NCBI GenBank assembly: GCA_039029355.1
Contig: JBCCGI010000030.1
Location: forward strand, 25,316 to 89,315
Length of the DNA stretch: 64,000 nucleotides
Source of the DNA: JBCCGI01 sp039029355
GTDB lineage: Bacteria; Planctomycetota; UBA1135; GCA-002686595
Direction: 5' to 3'
In this document: positions 55,538 to 63,903 of the stretch, piece after piece
Numbering within the stretch: position 1 is the stretch's first letter
How the letters are laid out: every line of letters begins with the position of its first letter
Position numbers and translations under genes: made by a program
The notes under the pieces: generated by a model
What the model was told of the DNA's origin: nothing
The model's database searches: none
What the model saw: the letters and a program-made list of their open reading frames with translations, nothing else

Positions 55538-55976
55538 CTAGCCCCTTCCGTAGTGCACGAGCCGCCGCTGCCTCCCGGCCGGCTCGGGGAGCGTGTACCC
55601 GATGGCCTCCAGGCGCTTGAGCGCCCCCTTGAGCGGGGACGGCGCCTCGGTCTCGCCGCCGAGCCAGCACAGGAGCCGGCCCCCGCGCGAGAGCAGCGGC
55701 TTGGCGAGCACCGCCAGCTCGGCCGGCGGCGCAACCGCGCGCGCCGTGATCCAGGGCGAACTCGCGCTCGTAGCCGTGGGCCGGCGCCTCCCGGGCGTCC
55801 ATCTGCAGCGTCTCGACCCGCTCGCTCCACAGCTCCGAGGCCCTCAGCGCCCGCTCGATCGCCTTTAGCTTCTTCAACGTCCGGTCCATCAGGACGACCC
55901 GCACCCGCGGGTACACGCACAGCACGGCAACGCCCGGGAAGCCGTTGCCGGTCCCGAGGTCGAGCGCGCGCTTGGG
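55538..55976 (-). pseudogene. truncated, frameshifted copy of rsmG
   Basis: This stretch is nearly identical to rsmG 49063-49500, ending with the same HYGRG-stop. It begins abruptly at the codons for KRALDLGTGNGFPGVAV. It is 439 bp against 438 in the intact gene. The extra base lies in GTGATCCAGGGCGAA (intact GTGATCAGGTCGAA) and shifts the frame, so DLITARAVAPP is lost. Homology stops sharply at 55976. It is non-functional and recent, given the similarity. It forms a direct repeat with rsmG 6 kb away. Confidence 0.9.
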
Positions 55977-56161
55977 AGCTTCCTGGCACGAAGCTTCCTC
56001 GCACCAAGTCGGCGGTAGCGCCCGTGACGTCGGTCGGGACTCCGGGTGCGGCACCCCATATCCGGCGGCCAGCCGCACACCCTTTATCGAATCCACACGC
56101 CCGGTCCCTTGAAAGCCTGCTTGGCGGCGGATCCACTCCCTACCAACCCCCCGTAAAGCTG

Positions 56162-57493
56162 ATGACAAAAACCAAAGAACTCCTCCTTGTCGCCGCCACG
56201 GTCTGTGGCGCCACCCAAGCCCAAGAGCAGGGCACGCCAACGGACGCGCAGATCGACGAGGCGATCGAGCGATACTTCGAGAAGGAAGACGCGGACAAGA
56301 AGGGCACGGACGAGGAAGGCGGGGTCCGCGCGAGCTACGGGCCGAAGGGCTTCCGGCTGGAGAGCCGCGACGGCAACTTTCAGACGAATCTGCAGTGGCG
56401 CGCCCAGCTGCGCGCGACGAGCCCGTTCCGCGGTGACCCGCGTCAACTGGACGACTTCGACACGGACGAGATCACGGCCGAAGGTCGACGCTTGCGGATG
56501 AAGATCGGCGGCCACGGCTACAAGCCCTGGCTCAAGTACTACTTCGAGGTCGACCTCCAGCCGACGCGTGAGTCGGATGATTCGAGCTCGAGCGCGGGCG
56601 CGCGCGTCATCGATTGGCGCATCGACGTCGCCAAGAACGAGGCGTTCGGCATCCGCGCCGGTCAGTGGAAGATCGACTACAACCGTGAGCGGGTCGACTC
56701 GTCGGGTCGCCAGCAGTTCGTCGAGCGCTCGATCATCAACCGCGTCTTCACGGTCGACCGCCAGATGGGCCTCGGCTTCCGGGGCCGCCTCTTTGAAGGC
56801 ACCGGCGCGGACCTCCGCTACTACGCGGGCGCCTTCACCGGCGAGGGCCGCGGCGTCTCCAATGACGACAGCGACCTGATGTACATCGGTCGCCTCCAGT
56901 GGAACTTCCTGGGTCGCGACCTGGCGCTTCGTCAGACCGACGTCGAGCGCACCGAGAAGCCGACCGGCAGCCTCGCCGTTGGTGGTGCGACCCACACGGG
57001 TAGGGCCACCCGCTGGTCCTCGAGCGGCGGCGGCAACCTGGACGGCTTCACGTCCGTCGGCAGCGCTGCGGACGGCCAGTACCGAGTCCAGCAAGCGGTC
57101 GCGGAGTTCGCGTTCAAGTACCAGGGCTTCTCGACGCAGAACGAGTACCACTGGAAGAACATCCAGGACACGACGCTCGACTCGGGGCCCGGCAACGACA
57201 GCGACCTCTCCGGCTACTACACGCAGGTCGGCTACTTCTTCAACGAGATCTGCAGCTCGGTCCCCGAAGAGCTCGAGCTCGCCGCCCGCTATGCGTGGCT
57301 CGAGGAGCCGAACGAGACCAACCTCGCGCTGGACAACGAGCGTCAGGAGTTCACGATCGCCGCCAACTGGTTCTTCCGCGGCCACAACAACAAGCTGACG
57401 CTCGACTACTCGTACCTGACGGTCGACGACGCAGCGTTGGGCCAGGACGACAGCGACCACCGCGTCCGCCTTCAGTGGGACGTCTCCTTCTGA
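56162..57493 (+). CDS. outer-membrane porin, OprO/OprP phosphate-selective type
   Basis: A 443-residue protein. A short signal peptide (KELLLVAATVCGATQAQ) precedes an acidic, coiled-coil-like segment (DAQIDEAIERYFEKEDADKKG) and a 16-18 strand beta-barrel pattern. Landmarks are FRLESRDGNFQTNLQWRAQLRA, YYFEVDLQP, RAGQWKIDYNRER and the final aromatic residue in LQWDVSF, typical of barrels. The order and the G-Q-x-K---R-E motif fit the OprO/OprP family of anion (phosphate or pyrophosphate) porins. The frame is open upstream to 55553 through the rsmG copy, but only the ATG at 56162 gives a signal peptide. A palindrome follows the stop. Confidence 0.85.
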   Translation: MTKTKELLLVAATVCGATQAQEQGTPTDAQIDEAIERYFEKEDADKKGTDEEGGVRASYGPKGFRLESRDGNFQTNLQWRAQLRATSPFRGDPRQLDDFDTDEITAEGRRLRMKIGGHGYKPWLKYYFEVDLQPTRESDDSSSSAGARVIDWRIDVAKNEAFGIRAGQWKIDYNRERVDSSGRQQFVERSIINRVFTVDRQMGLGFRGRLFEGTGADLRYYAGAFTGEGRGVSNDDSDLMYIGRLQWNFLGRDLALRQTDVERTEKPTGSLAVGGATHTGRATRWSSSGGGNLDGFTSVGSAADGQYRVQQAVAEFAFKYQGFSTQNEYHWKNIQDTTLDSGPGNDSDLSGYYTQVGYFFNEICSSVPEELELAARYAWLEEPNETNLALDNERQEFTIAANWFFRGHNNKLTLDYSYLTVDDAALGQDDSDHRVRLQWDVSF

Positions 57494-57494
57494 G

Positions 57495-57510
57495 GGAGCT
57501 GGCCAGCTCC
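57495..57510. terminator. perfect palindrome after the porin gene
   Basis: GGAGCTGGCCAGCTCC is its own reverse complement and can fold as a 6-bp stem with a 4-base loop. It starts one base after the stop codon. There is no T-tract. Confidence 0.4.
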
Positions 57511-57563
57511 ACCCGGCCGCGGCGTCCTCACACGTCTTGCGCTGTGAGTGCCGTGGAAAACGG

Positions 57564-57614
57564 CGGTGCTGCCAACGCGGACATTCTGGGTTCGAGGCAA
57601 CGACTTCTCGTCAA
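57564..57614 (+). repeat. solo terminal inverted repeat, same IS family as 59784-61077
   Basis: By-eye comparison with the left end of the IS at 59784 gives 39 of 51 matches, without gaps. CGGTGCTG starts the repeat, GACATTC follows near position 17, and TTCTCGTCA ends it. No matching right end is seen before the next IS copy. It is an orphan end or the scar of a deleted element. Confidence 0.6.
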
Positions 57615-57800
57615 ACTCGGGCCATGAGAGCCGTCGCCGAGTAGCCGAGCCAACCGGTCGACCCTGCCGGGCTGCCGGGGACGAACCCCGGTCCCTCCTG
57701 AAACCCCCGTGCGGGCCCCCAGAGCCCGCTTCCGGGCCTGTTTCGCAGGGCACGCGGAGCAACGCTTCGCGGCAATCGGCTCGCTCGGCATGATCCTCCG

Positions 57801-58089
57801 ATGGGATCGCTGCTCGTGCTCGTCCGCTTGCTTCATCGTCGACCGTCGACGCTTGATGATGGAGAGCCTCGCCCTTCGCCATCAGCTCGGCGTCCTCAAG
57901 AGGAGCGTGAAGCGACCGCGGATCGAAGACAGCGACAGGATGCTCTGGATCCTGCTCCGTCGGGCGTTCAGGGAATGGCGCGACGCAGTCGTGTTCGTGA
58001 AGCCCGACACCGCAGTGCGTTGGCACCGTCAGGCGAAGGGTACGAGAACTCAGCCGAACTCCAAGTCGTTGCCGCGGCTGGCGTTGTGA
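57801..58089 (+). pseudogene. N-terminal fragment of an integrase-type transposase
   Basis: MGSLLVLVRLLHRR lies in one frame and, after an indel, RRRLMMESLALRHQLGVLKRSVKRPRIEDSDRMLWILLRRAFREWRDAVVFVKPDTAVRWHRQ in the next. This matches the N-terminal part of planctomycete integrases up to the W-H-R-Q motif. The catalytic core is absent. It is followed within 20 bp by fragments of another integrase reading. Confidence 0.6.
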
Positions 58090-58108
58090 CATCGCGAGAA
58101 TGGGCCTC

Positions 58109-58718
58109 ATGATCGAGACCTTCCCGCTCCAGCTTCTCCTTCTGACGTTCTCTGGCTGGGTTCACCAGGAACAGCAGCAGGTCGTCGAGTATCTGGTCGA
58201 GGAGAACCGCGTACCGGACACCATCCTGCGGCACCATCGACTGATCGCAGCCAAGTGGACGTACCCGACGAAGCGCCTGGGCCGTCGTGGCCTCATGGCG
58301 GGGATCCGCGAGCTAATTGTCCGCTTCGCCACCGAGAACTCGAGCTGGTGCTACTGCCGGATCCAGGGCGCTCTCAAGAACGTCGGGCACACCGTCGCCA
58401 AGAGCACGATCGCGAAGACGCTCAAGGAGCACGGCATCAAGCCCGCGCCGGACGCCGTTCCAGGCCCCGAACGCGAACGCCTACGCAGAGCGCTTCGTGC
58501 GCTCGATCAAGGAGGAGTGCCTCGACCGGATGCTCCTGCCCGGCGAGGGGCACCTGCGCCGCGCCCTAGAGCAGTTCATCGAGCACTACCACGCGGAGCG
58601 CAACCATCAAGGGCTCAGCAACGAGCTGATCGAATCCCGTGCGCCGTCCGGCAGCGGCGAGGTCGTCTGTCAAGAGCGGCTGGGCGGGCTACTCGACTTC
58701 TATCACCGAGCTGCCTGA
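58109..58718 (+). pseudogene. internally deleted integrase-type transposase
   Basis: Three blocks of the family follow in order: MIETFPLQLLLLTFSGWVHQEQ..VEYLVEENRV; then PDTILRHHRLIAAKWTYP ... TENSSWCYCRIQGALKNVGH ... STIAKTLKEHGIKPAP; then, in the next frame, PFQAPNANAYAERFVRSIKEECLDRM ... YHAERNHQGLSNELIES ... QERLGGLLDFYHRAA-stop. From my knowledge of intact relatives, one segment is missing after ENRV and a larger one with the first catalytic Asp residues after KPAP. The element cannot transpose on its own. Confidence 0.7.
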
Positions 58719-58746
58719 GCCAGGACCGAGAGCGCGGGCCCAAGGA

Positions 58747-58850
58747 CGGTGGGGCAGGTGCGCCCTCGTGGATGACCTCGGCCGCGTAGTGGCCACGATC
58801 CTGGCAGCAACGCCAGATCTCGCCTCGACTTGGCGTTCGATCGAGTTCTC
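58747..58850 (+). repeat. 104-bp sequence following integrase remnant (copy B)
   Basis: See copy A at 48947-49050: same length, same position relative to the integrase C-terminus, 78 of 104 positions identical by eye. It is probably the 3' end of that IS type. The remaining interval up to 59055 contains nothing else I can identify. Confidence 0.55.
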
Positions 58851-59055
58851 GGACCTTTCGGCCGAGAGCTCCAGAGAGCGCAAATCACCGTTTTCGGGCC
58901 GTGAGAGCGTGTCTCGAGTTCGAAACTCGGTCCAACTCGACCCCGAGTCGGACTCGAACTGCAACCGCCTTGGGGGTCCGAGTGGGACTCGAGCTCGTGT
59001 CCGAGGCCGAACGGCTTCCAAACTGGTCGGCAAGTGGCCTAAGCTAGTGATCGCC

Positions 59056-59274
59056 ATGACACCGCTCCGCGCACGAGTGCTCAACGGCCGCTTGGTCATC
59101 GATGAGCCTACCAGCCTCCCCGAGGGGACCGTGCTCGACCTCGTGATCGACGACGAGGCCGACGACCTCGGCCCCGAGGATCGAGAGGCCCTGGACCAGG
59201 CCGTCCAGGACGCCACCTCCGGTAGGCTCGTATCCGCGGAAGATGTGCTGAGGCGGCTACGCCAGTCCGGCTGA
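59056..59274 (+). CDS. antitoxin of a RelE/ParE-type toxin-antitoxin pair
   Basis: A 72-residue protein. The N-terminal MTPLRARVLNGRLVIDEPTSLPEGTVLDLVID is an AbrB-like or DUF104-like beta-rich DNA-binding start. The acidic tail GPEDREALDQAV...RLVSAEDVLRRLR is the toxin-neutralising helix common to RelE/ParE partners. It ends one base before the toxin GTG, the usual operon layout. Antitoxins of this kind bind their own promoter and the toxin. The start has no strong ribosome site. Here the partner is frameshifted, so the antitoxin may be an orphan. Confidence 0.75.
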   Translation: MTPLRARVLNGRLVIDEPTSLPEGTVLDLVIDDEADDLGPEDREALDQAVQDATSGRLVSAEDVLRRLRQSG

Positions 59275-59275
59275 C

Positions 59276-59583
59276 GTGGGCATCCAGCTCACCGCGACCG
59301 CTCAAGCCCACGTCGGCTCGGTCGACACGTGGTGGCGCGACATCGGCCAGCAGCGCCTGGACTGTTCGCCGAGGAGCTCGCGGCGACGCTCGATCTGCTC
59401 GCCTCGATGCCCATGATCGGCCGCAGGTACAGGCGAGTCCGCGGGCTTGAGGTACGCCGGGTACTGCTTCGGGCTACGCGCTTCCACGTCTACTACACCG
59501 TGGCCGAGGCCGACCTGCTCGTTCTGGCAGTCTGGAACGCTGCCCGCGGGTATGGGCCATCGCTCCACGATCTGCGTACGTAG
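59276..59583 (+). pseudogene. RelE/ParE-family toxin with a frameshift
   Basis: GTG 59276 starts GIQLTATAQAHVGSVDTWWR in one frame. The sequence then continues in the next frame as RHRPAAPGLFAEELAATLDLLASMPMIGRRYRRVRGLEVRRVLLRATRFHVYYTV..LLVLAVWNAARGYGPSL. The break is at about 59340 and one missing base explains it. The second part alone contains the RelE/ParE core (V-R-R-V-L----F-H-V-Y-Y and the V-W-N-A-x-R-G end). An intact protein would be an mRNA interferase or gyrase inhibitor. As written it is inactive unless the base is a sequence error. Confidence 0.72.
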
Positions 59584-59649
59584 CTGACAGCGACGGGAGC
59601 CCGTAGGGTCCAGAGACTCGGCCAGAGTCCCGCAGGTACTTGGGGAAGG

Positions 59650-59783
59650 GTGACGGTGTCCCTGCAGGCAGAGACGCTACGGCTCGAGGGCCGTTCCCTG
59701 TGGCTCGACGGGAGCCTGGAGTACATCGGAGCCACCCGCCGCAAGGACGGACTGCTCCTGCACGAACATCGCCTGGCCGTTCG
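59650..59783 (+). pseudogene. possible gene fragment cut by the IS (weak)
   Basis: From a GTG at 59650, preceded by GGGGAAGG, a frame with strong third-position GC reads VSLQAETLRLEGRSLWLDG..YIGATRRKDGLLLHEHRLAV and runs straight into the left end of the IS. It may be the start of a gene interrupted by the insertion. No family is recognised, and no continuation was found on the far side of the IS. Confidence 0.25.
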
Positions 59784-59834
59784 CGGTGCTGTCAACGCCG
59801 ACATTCCGCACTCTGGGCGACGAGCTCTCGTCAG
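59784..59834 (+). repeat. left terminal inverted repeat of the IS
   Basis: 51 bp, starting CGGTGCTGTC and ending CTCTCGTCAG. It pairs with 61027-61077 in inverted orientation, and is similar to the solo copy at 57564-57614. Confidence 0.75.
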
Positions 59835-59903
59835 ATGCGCTCGGCGCGGGCAGTCGCGCGGGCCCGCGGCGGCGGGGATCGCGAGATCGCGGACAATGGC
59901 GCG

Positions 59904-60912
59904 ATGGCCCGTCTTCCGAAGAGCTACGACCACCGGCTCCGCGACCTCGTCCGACGGACTGGCGACATCTCGCTCGCCACGAGTGTCGGTGCTCCCCGAA
60001 GCACGGCCGCCGGGTGGCTCCGGGGGTCGAGTCGTCCGACGGTCACGGTAGACGTCTCTTCGATGACCGAGGAGGCGCTCCAGGATGAAGTCCTGCGGCT
60101 CAGGCGGCAGGTCGGGAGGCTGCCGGCGATCGCGAGGATCCTGTTCGCCTGCTTTCGCGCGCTCGGAATGGACCTCACGCGGAGGCGCGTTCCCGACGGG
60201 CCGAGCAAGGCGGCGTTGCTACGCGCGGTCGAGCGGGGAAGGGACGTCCTGCCGCCAAGGAAGGCGCTGACCATGATCGGCCTGTCCGCGTCGCGCCTCC
60301 ATGCCTGGAAACGGGCTGAACGAGGGTGCGACCTGGACGACCACCCGTCGTGTCCCAAGACGTCCCCGCACCGGGTGACGCCCGGCGAGGTCGCAGCCAT
60401 CAAGGAGATGGTCACCTCTCCCGACTACCGGCACGTTCCGACCGGGACCCTGGCCGTGCTGGCCCAGCGCATTGGGCGCATCTTCGCGTTGGCGACGACG
60501 TGGCGGCGGCTGGTGCGGGAGCGTGGCTGGCGGCGTCCTCGAACTCGCGTGCACCCCGCGAGGCCGAAGGTCGGCATCCGTGCCGCGCGGCCCGACGAGA
60601 CCTGGCACATCGACACGACGATCATCCGGCTCGTCGACGGCTCCAAGGCGTACCTCCATGCCGTCATCGACAACTTCTCCCGGCGCATCCTGTCCTGGCG
60701 CATCGGGGGCAGCTTCGACACAAGCAACACGGTGGCCGTGCTCACGGAGGCGTGCCGATCATCCTCCTCGGCCGATGGCGATCCGCCGACCGTCCTCGCC
60801 GATGGGGAGTCGAGAACGTCAACGGAAGCGTCGACGAGCTGGTTGAGTCGGGGCTGCTCCGCCGGGTGCTCGCCATGACCGAGCTGTGCTTCTCCATGAT
60901 CGAGGCATGGTG
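59904..60912 (+). pseudogene. IS transposase (rve/DDE integrase type), frameshifted and truncated
   Basis: ATG 59904 starts MARLPKSYDHRLRDLVRRTGDISLATSVGAPRSTAAGWLRG, an N-terminal helix-turn-helix. The DDE core follows: W-H-I-D-T-T (first Asp), LHAVIDNFSRRILSWRI, and VLADG (second Asp). At about 60803 the frame changes: ADGE...in the first frame against GVENVNGSVDELVESGLL..LAMTEL in the next. Homology ends at SMIEAWW near 60912, before the catalytic Glu. It is therefore inactive on at least two counts. It is enclosed by the 51-bp inverted repeats. Confidence 0.8.
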
Positions 60913-61026
60913 GGCGACGGCGTCCCAGCCAGTCCGAGCAAGCCGGGGGGCCGGTCGCCCGAGCTCTTGTCGCCGGCACGAGGAGGCGGTTCCCTGGCCC
61001 CGCCCTTCGAGCGCGCCACGCTGGCG

Positions 61027-61077
61027 CTGACGAGAACTCGTCCGGCAAAGTGCTGAATGTCCGCGCTGGTAGCACGG
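61027..61077 (-). repeat. right terminal inverted repeat of the IS
   Basis: 51 bp. Read on the minus strand it begins CCGTGCTACC and ends TTCTCGTCAG, matching the left repeat at 40 of 51 positions. The 298 bp between it and the peptidase gene (61078-61375) hold only the degenerate EFLDRTGSSYSDAMLATRIAF reading around 61240-61320, related to sequences near 34340 and 42260. Confidence 0.75.
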
Positions 61078-61375
61078 CAGGCTGCGCGCGAATAGGGCTG
61101 GCAAGCTCCGGCACCGCAGTCGGCTCGCGTCAACTGCTCACTGCCATGGGCGCACCGGACGCGTACTCTACATGGACGAAGCCATCGACTACACGGCGTG
61201 GCCCGGACCGCCAGTTCCGGCTTAAGGATCCCCACGGCCGAGTTCCTGGATAGGACGGGTTCGAGCTACTCGGATGCGATGCTGGCGACCCGGATTGCGT
61301 TTTCGAGAGGGACAGCGAGATCCGTTTACGACATCACAGGCCTCTCATCCCATCGACGCGCCCGCATCAAGTATG

Positions 61376-63550
61376 CTAGTCGCTGTCCCAGCGCGGCTCG
61401 AAATCGAGTGCCTCGCAGAGGAAGGCCAAGGTGTCGGCGACCTCGCGAATATAGTCCTCGATACGAGTCGGACCCGTGTGGCCTGCGTTGGCTTCAACGC
61501 GCAGCAGCACAGGCCCAGGGCCCGTCTGTGCGGCCTGCAAGGCGGCGGCGAACTTGTAGCTGTGGCAGGGAACGGCCATGTCGTCGCCCTCGGACGTCAG
61601 GATTAGCGTAGGGGGATAGACGGTTCCAGGACGAACATTGTGCAGTGGTGAGTAGGCGTGCAGGGCCCGGAAGTCGTCGGAGTCACTCACGGAGCCGAAG
61701 GCTCCGACCACGCCTGATCCGATCGTGAACTCCTCGAAACGCAGCATGTCGGCCAGGGCCACATTCACGACGACCGCTCCAAAGAGGTCCGGGCGTTGGG
61801 TTAAGCAGGCTGCAGCCAGAAGGCCTCCTGCAGAGGATCCTTCGAAGGCAAGCTTCTTGCGCGATGTGTAGCCCCCCTCGCAAAGCCACTCTGCAGCTGC
61901 GAGCATGTCGTCGATAGTGTTCTGCTTGTTTCGCTTGGAGCCAGCTTTGCGCCAGTCGTCGCCGTACTCCCCGCCTCCGCGAACGTTGGCTACCGCCAGT
62001 ACCCCCCCCATTTCCATCCAAGTCACCCAGGGCACGTAGAAGCGTGGCGTAGCTGAGATGCCGAAAGCGCCATAACCCGTGAGATACGTTGGATTCGAGC
62101 CATCGAGCTTCAGTCCCTTTCGGTACGAGAGAAACATCGGGACACGCGTTCCGTCCTTGCTCTCGTAGAACACCTGCCGGGTCTCGTAGCCGTCCGATTT
62201 GAAGGCCACGTTCGGCTCGAAAAACGTCAAAGTACGGCCGGTTTGGACGTTGTAGCTCTCGACTCTATCTGGCTCCGTGAAGCTCGCCAGAGCGTAGTAC
62301 GTCTCTTCGCCCGCACCTCCCCTGAAGCCTGAGACCATTCCTGGGTTCAGCTCTACGCGGCCCTTTGGCATTCCATCCAGACCGAACACGTGGACCTCGC
62401 TAACGACATCCTTGAGGTAGGTCACTGTGAGCTTGTCAGCGACCACCCCCGCGCTGACAATCGCTCGTTCGCCCTCCGGTACGACCACGCGCCACCGATC
62501 CCGCCCGCGGCGATGCCGGTCAACGGCCACGATCTTCCAGTTGGGGGCATCTAAGTTGGTTTGAACGAAGAACGTGTCGCCATCGTTCCCCACCCAGCGG
62601 TGGACAGCATCAAAACCATCGATTAGCGGCATCGATACGCTGTCGGCGGAGCCTTGCTGAAGATCGAGATAGGTCAGCTCCGTTTGGTAGGTGCTGTTGG
62701 CCGTTCGCGTCAAAAGAAGGAAGCGCCCGTCAGCGCTCACGCGAAGACGAAGGTACACGAGCTCCGCATCCTCGGGCCGTGTGAGGATTAGCTCGTCCGC
62801 CGACTGAGGCGTGCCGAGGCGGTGAAACCAAACCTCGGGAGCAAGCAGCCTTCCGGTAGAGGCCGAGCCCTCGTGTGGTACATCGAACTGCGGATAGTAG
62901 AAACCGGCCCCGTCGTGTGCCCATTCGATGGGCTCGTACCTGCTGTGGACGATGTCGTCCATCGTTGTACCCGTCTCGACGTCCAGGACCCTCCACGTGT
63001 AGCGTGTGGTGCCGTCCGGCGAGAGAGAGTAGGCAACGTAGTGTCCGTCGTTGCTAGGGACGTAGTAGCGGAAGAAGAGTTCTGCTTCTTGGGTAGGCCT
63101 GTTGGGGTCGAGCAGCAGACGCCGCTCCGCCTCCGGATCATCGAGAACGTACAGAGCGTCCTGCCCGCCGAGCCCTTCGTTGTGCCGAAAGAAGATGCGG
63201 CCGCCACGCGCCTCCGGGAGCCTACAGCGCTCGTAGTTCCACAGTTCGGTCAGCCGGCGCTCGATCCGTTCATGCTCGGAAATCGACTCGATGTACGGGA
63301 GGGTCACCGCATTCTGCGCCTCAACCCAGCGCCGTACCTCGTCCGACTCCATCTCCTCTAGCCAACGGTAAGGGTCGCGGACCTCTACGCCGTGGTAGAT
63401 GTCAACTTGGTCTACGGTCCGCGTATCGGGATAGGCGGGCGCCTCGATTCCCTGGGGCATCCCAGCGCAAGCCATGGGGAGGAGAAGCAGGAGGATGAAC
63501 GCACGAGGGTAAGGCGCCGTGAGTCCTTGAGAAGAGTAAAACTGCGTCAT
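61376..63550 (-). CDS. prolyl oligopeptidase (S9A), paralogue of 21728-23866, probable lipoprotein
   Basis: A 724-residue protein. The leader (AFILLLLLPMACAG) ends in a lipobox Cys. The S9A start QVDIYHGVEVRDPYRWLEEME is nearly the same as in the first paralogue. The catalytic blocks are NVRGGGEYG, then Ser in EGSSAGGLL, Asp in EGDDMA and His in NAGHTG. ATG 63550 overlaps the stop of the FGE remnant (ATGA), so the two were translationally coupled. Base composition is lower in GC than in most of the window: in one homologous 60-base stretch (62521-62580) I count 32 G+C against 38 in the first paralogue. It may have been acquired separately. Confidence 0.93.
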   Translation of the reverse strand: MTQFYSSQGLTAPYPRAFILLLLLPMACAGMPQGIEAPAYPDTRTVDQVDIYHGVEVRDPYRWLEEMESDEVRRWVEAQNAVTLPYIESISEHERIERRLTELWNYERCRLPEARGGRIFFRHNEGLGGQDALYVLDDPEAERRLLLDPNRPTQEAELFFRYYVPSNDGHYVAYSLSPDGTTRYTWRVLDVETGTTMDDIVHSRYEPIEWAHDGAGFYYPQFDVPHEGSASTGRLLAPEVWFHRLGTPQSADELILTRPEDAELVYLRLRVSADGRFLLLTRTANSTYQTELTYLDLQQGSADSVSMPLIDGFDAVHRWVGNDGDTFFVQTNLDAPNWKIVAVDRHRRGRDRWRVVVPEGERAIVSAGVVADKLTVTYLKDVVSEVHVFGLDGMPKGRVELNPGMVSGFRGGAGEETYYALASFTEPDRVESYNVQTGRTLTFFEPNVAFKSDGYETRQVFYESKDGTRVPMFLSYRKGLKLDGSNPTYLTGYGAFGISATPRFYVPWVTWMEMGGVLAVANVRGGGEYGDDWRKAGSKRNKQNTIDDMLAAAEWLCEGGYTSRKKLAFEGSSAGGLLAAACLTQRPDLFGAVVVNVALADMLRFEEFTIGSGVVGAFGSVSDSDDFRALHAYSPLHNVRPGTVYPPTLILTSEGDDMAVPCHSYKFAAALQAAQTGPGPVLLRVEANAGHTGPTRIEDYIREVADTLAFLCEALDFEPRWDSD

Positions 63551-63903
63551 GGTCTTTCGATATCGAGTCGCCGGGCGGGACGAAGGCCCGCGTCCCCAGC
63601 GATGTAGCCCGGGGTGGCGGGGTAGCGGTAGGCCGAGCGTGCCTCTAGGCCCGTGAAGGCGAAGCTTCCCCCGCGCAACGTGTGCATATTCGAGGCGTTG
63701 TCGGATAGTAGCTGCCCGTCCCCAGGAGCGAGTTTCCCCCTGTAATCGTCGAAGAAGTCGAGACACCACTCCCAGACATTCCCGCTCATGTGGTGCAAGC
63801 CAAAGGGATTCGGTTCTACTCCGACGCTTGGTCGAGCACGGCCCGCGGGAGGCCGGACCGGGAGTGTCAGGTTCGCTGTGTAAGTCGCATCTGACGCGGC
63901 ACT
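63547..63903 (-). pseudogene. 5'-truncated FGE-sulfatase domain gene coupled to the peptidase
   Basis: Directly after the transposase stop, the same frame reads SDATYTANLTLPVRPPAGR ... GVEPNPFGLHHMSGNVWEWCLDFFDDY ... MHTLRGGSFAFTGLEARSAYRY ... AGLRPARRLD-stop. This is the C-terminal half of an FGE-sulfatase domain (P-N-P-F-G-L-x-x-M-x-G-N-V-W-E-W-C, R-G-G-S-F, L-R-P-A-R). The N-terminal half is missing; the neighbouring transposase end suggests an IS cut it off. The stop overlaps the peptidase ATG. Confidence 0.75.

Larger units (their letters stand above)
59784..61077 (+). mobile_element. insertion sequence, 1.29 kb, with 51-bp terminal inverted repeats
   Basis: The left end 59784-59834 and the right end 61027-61077 are imperfect inverted repeats: 40 of 51 positions match by eye, without gaps. 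Both start C-G/C-GTGCT, share GACATTC and GACGAG, and end TCTCGTCAG. The element encodes one rve-type transposase, which is frameshifted and 3'-truncated. No target-site duplication could be seen. The inner 115 bp before the right repeat contain no transposase sequence, so an internal deletion is likely. Confidence 0.75.

Noticed and set aside
55392..56240. 282-codon minus-strand frame containing part of rsmG
   Set aside because: It joins the truncated rsmG copy to unrelated upstream codons and runs out of frame after the extra base, so it is not a real gene.
59784..61077. Active transposon
   Set aside because: The transposase is frameshifted and ends before its catalytic Glu, so autonomous movement is not supported.
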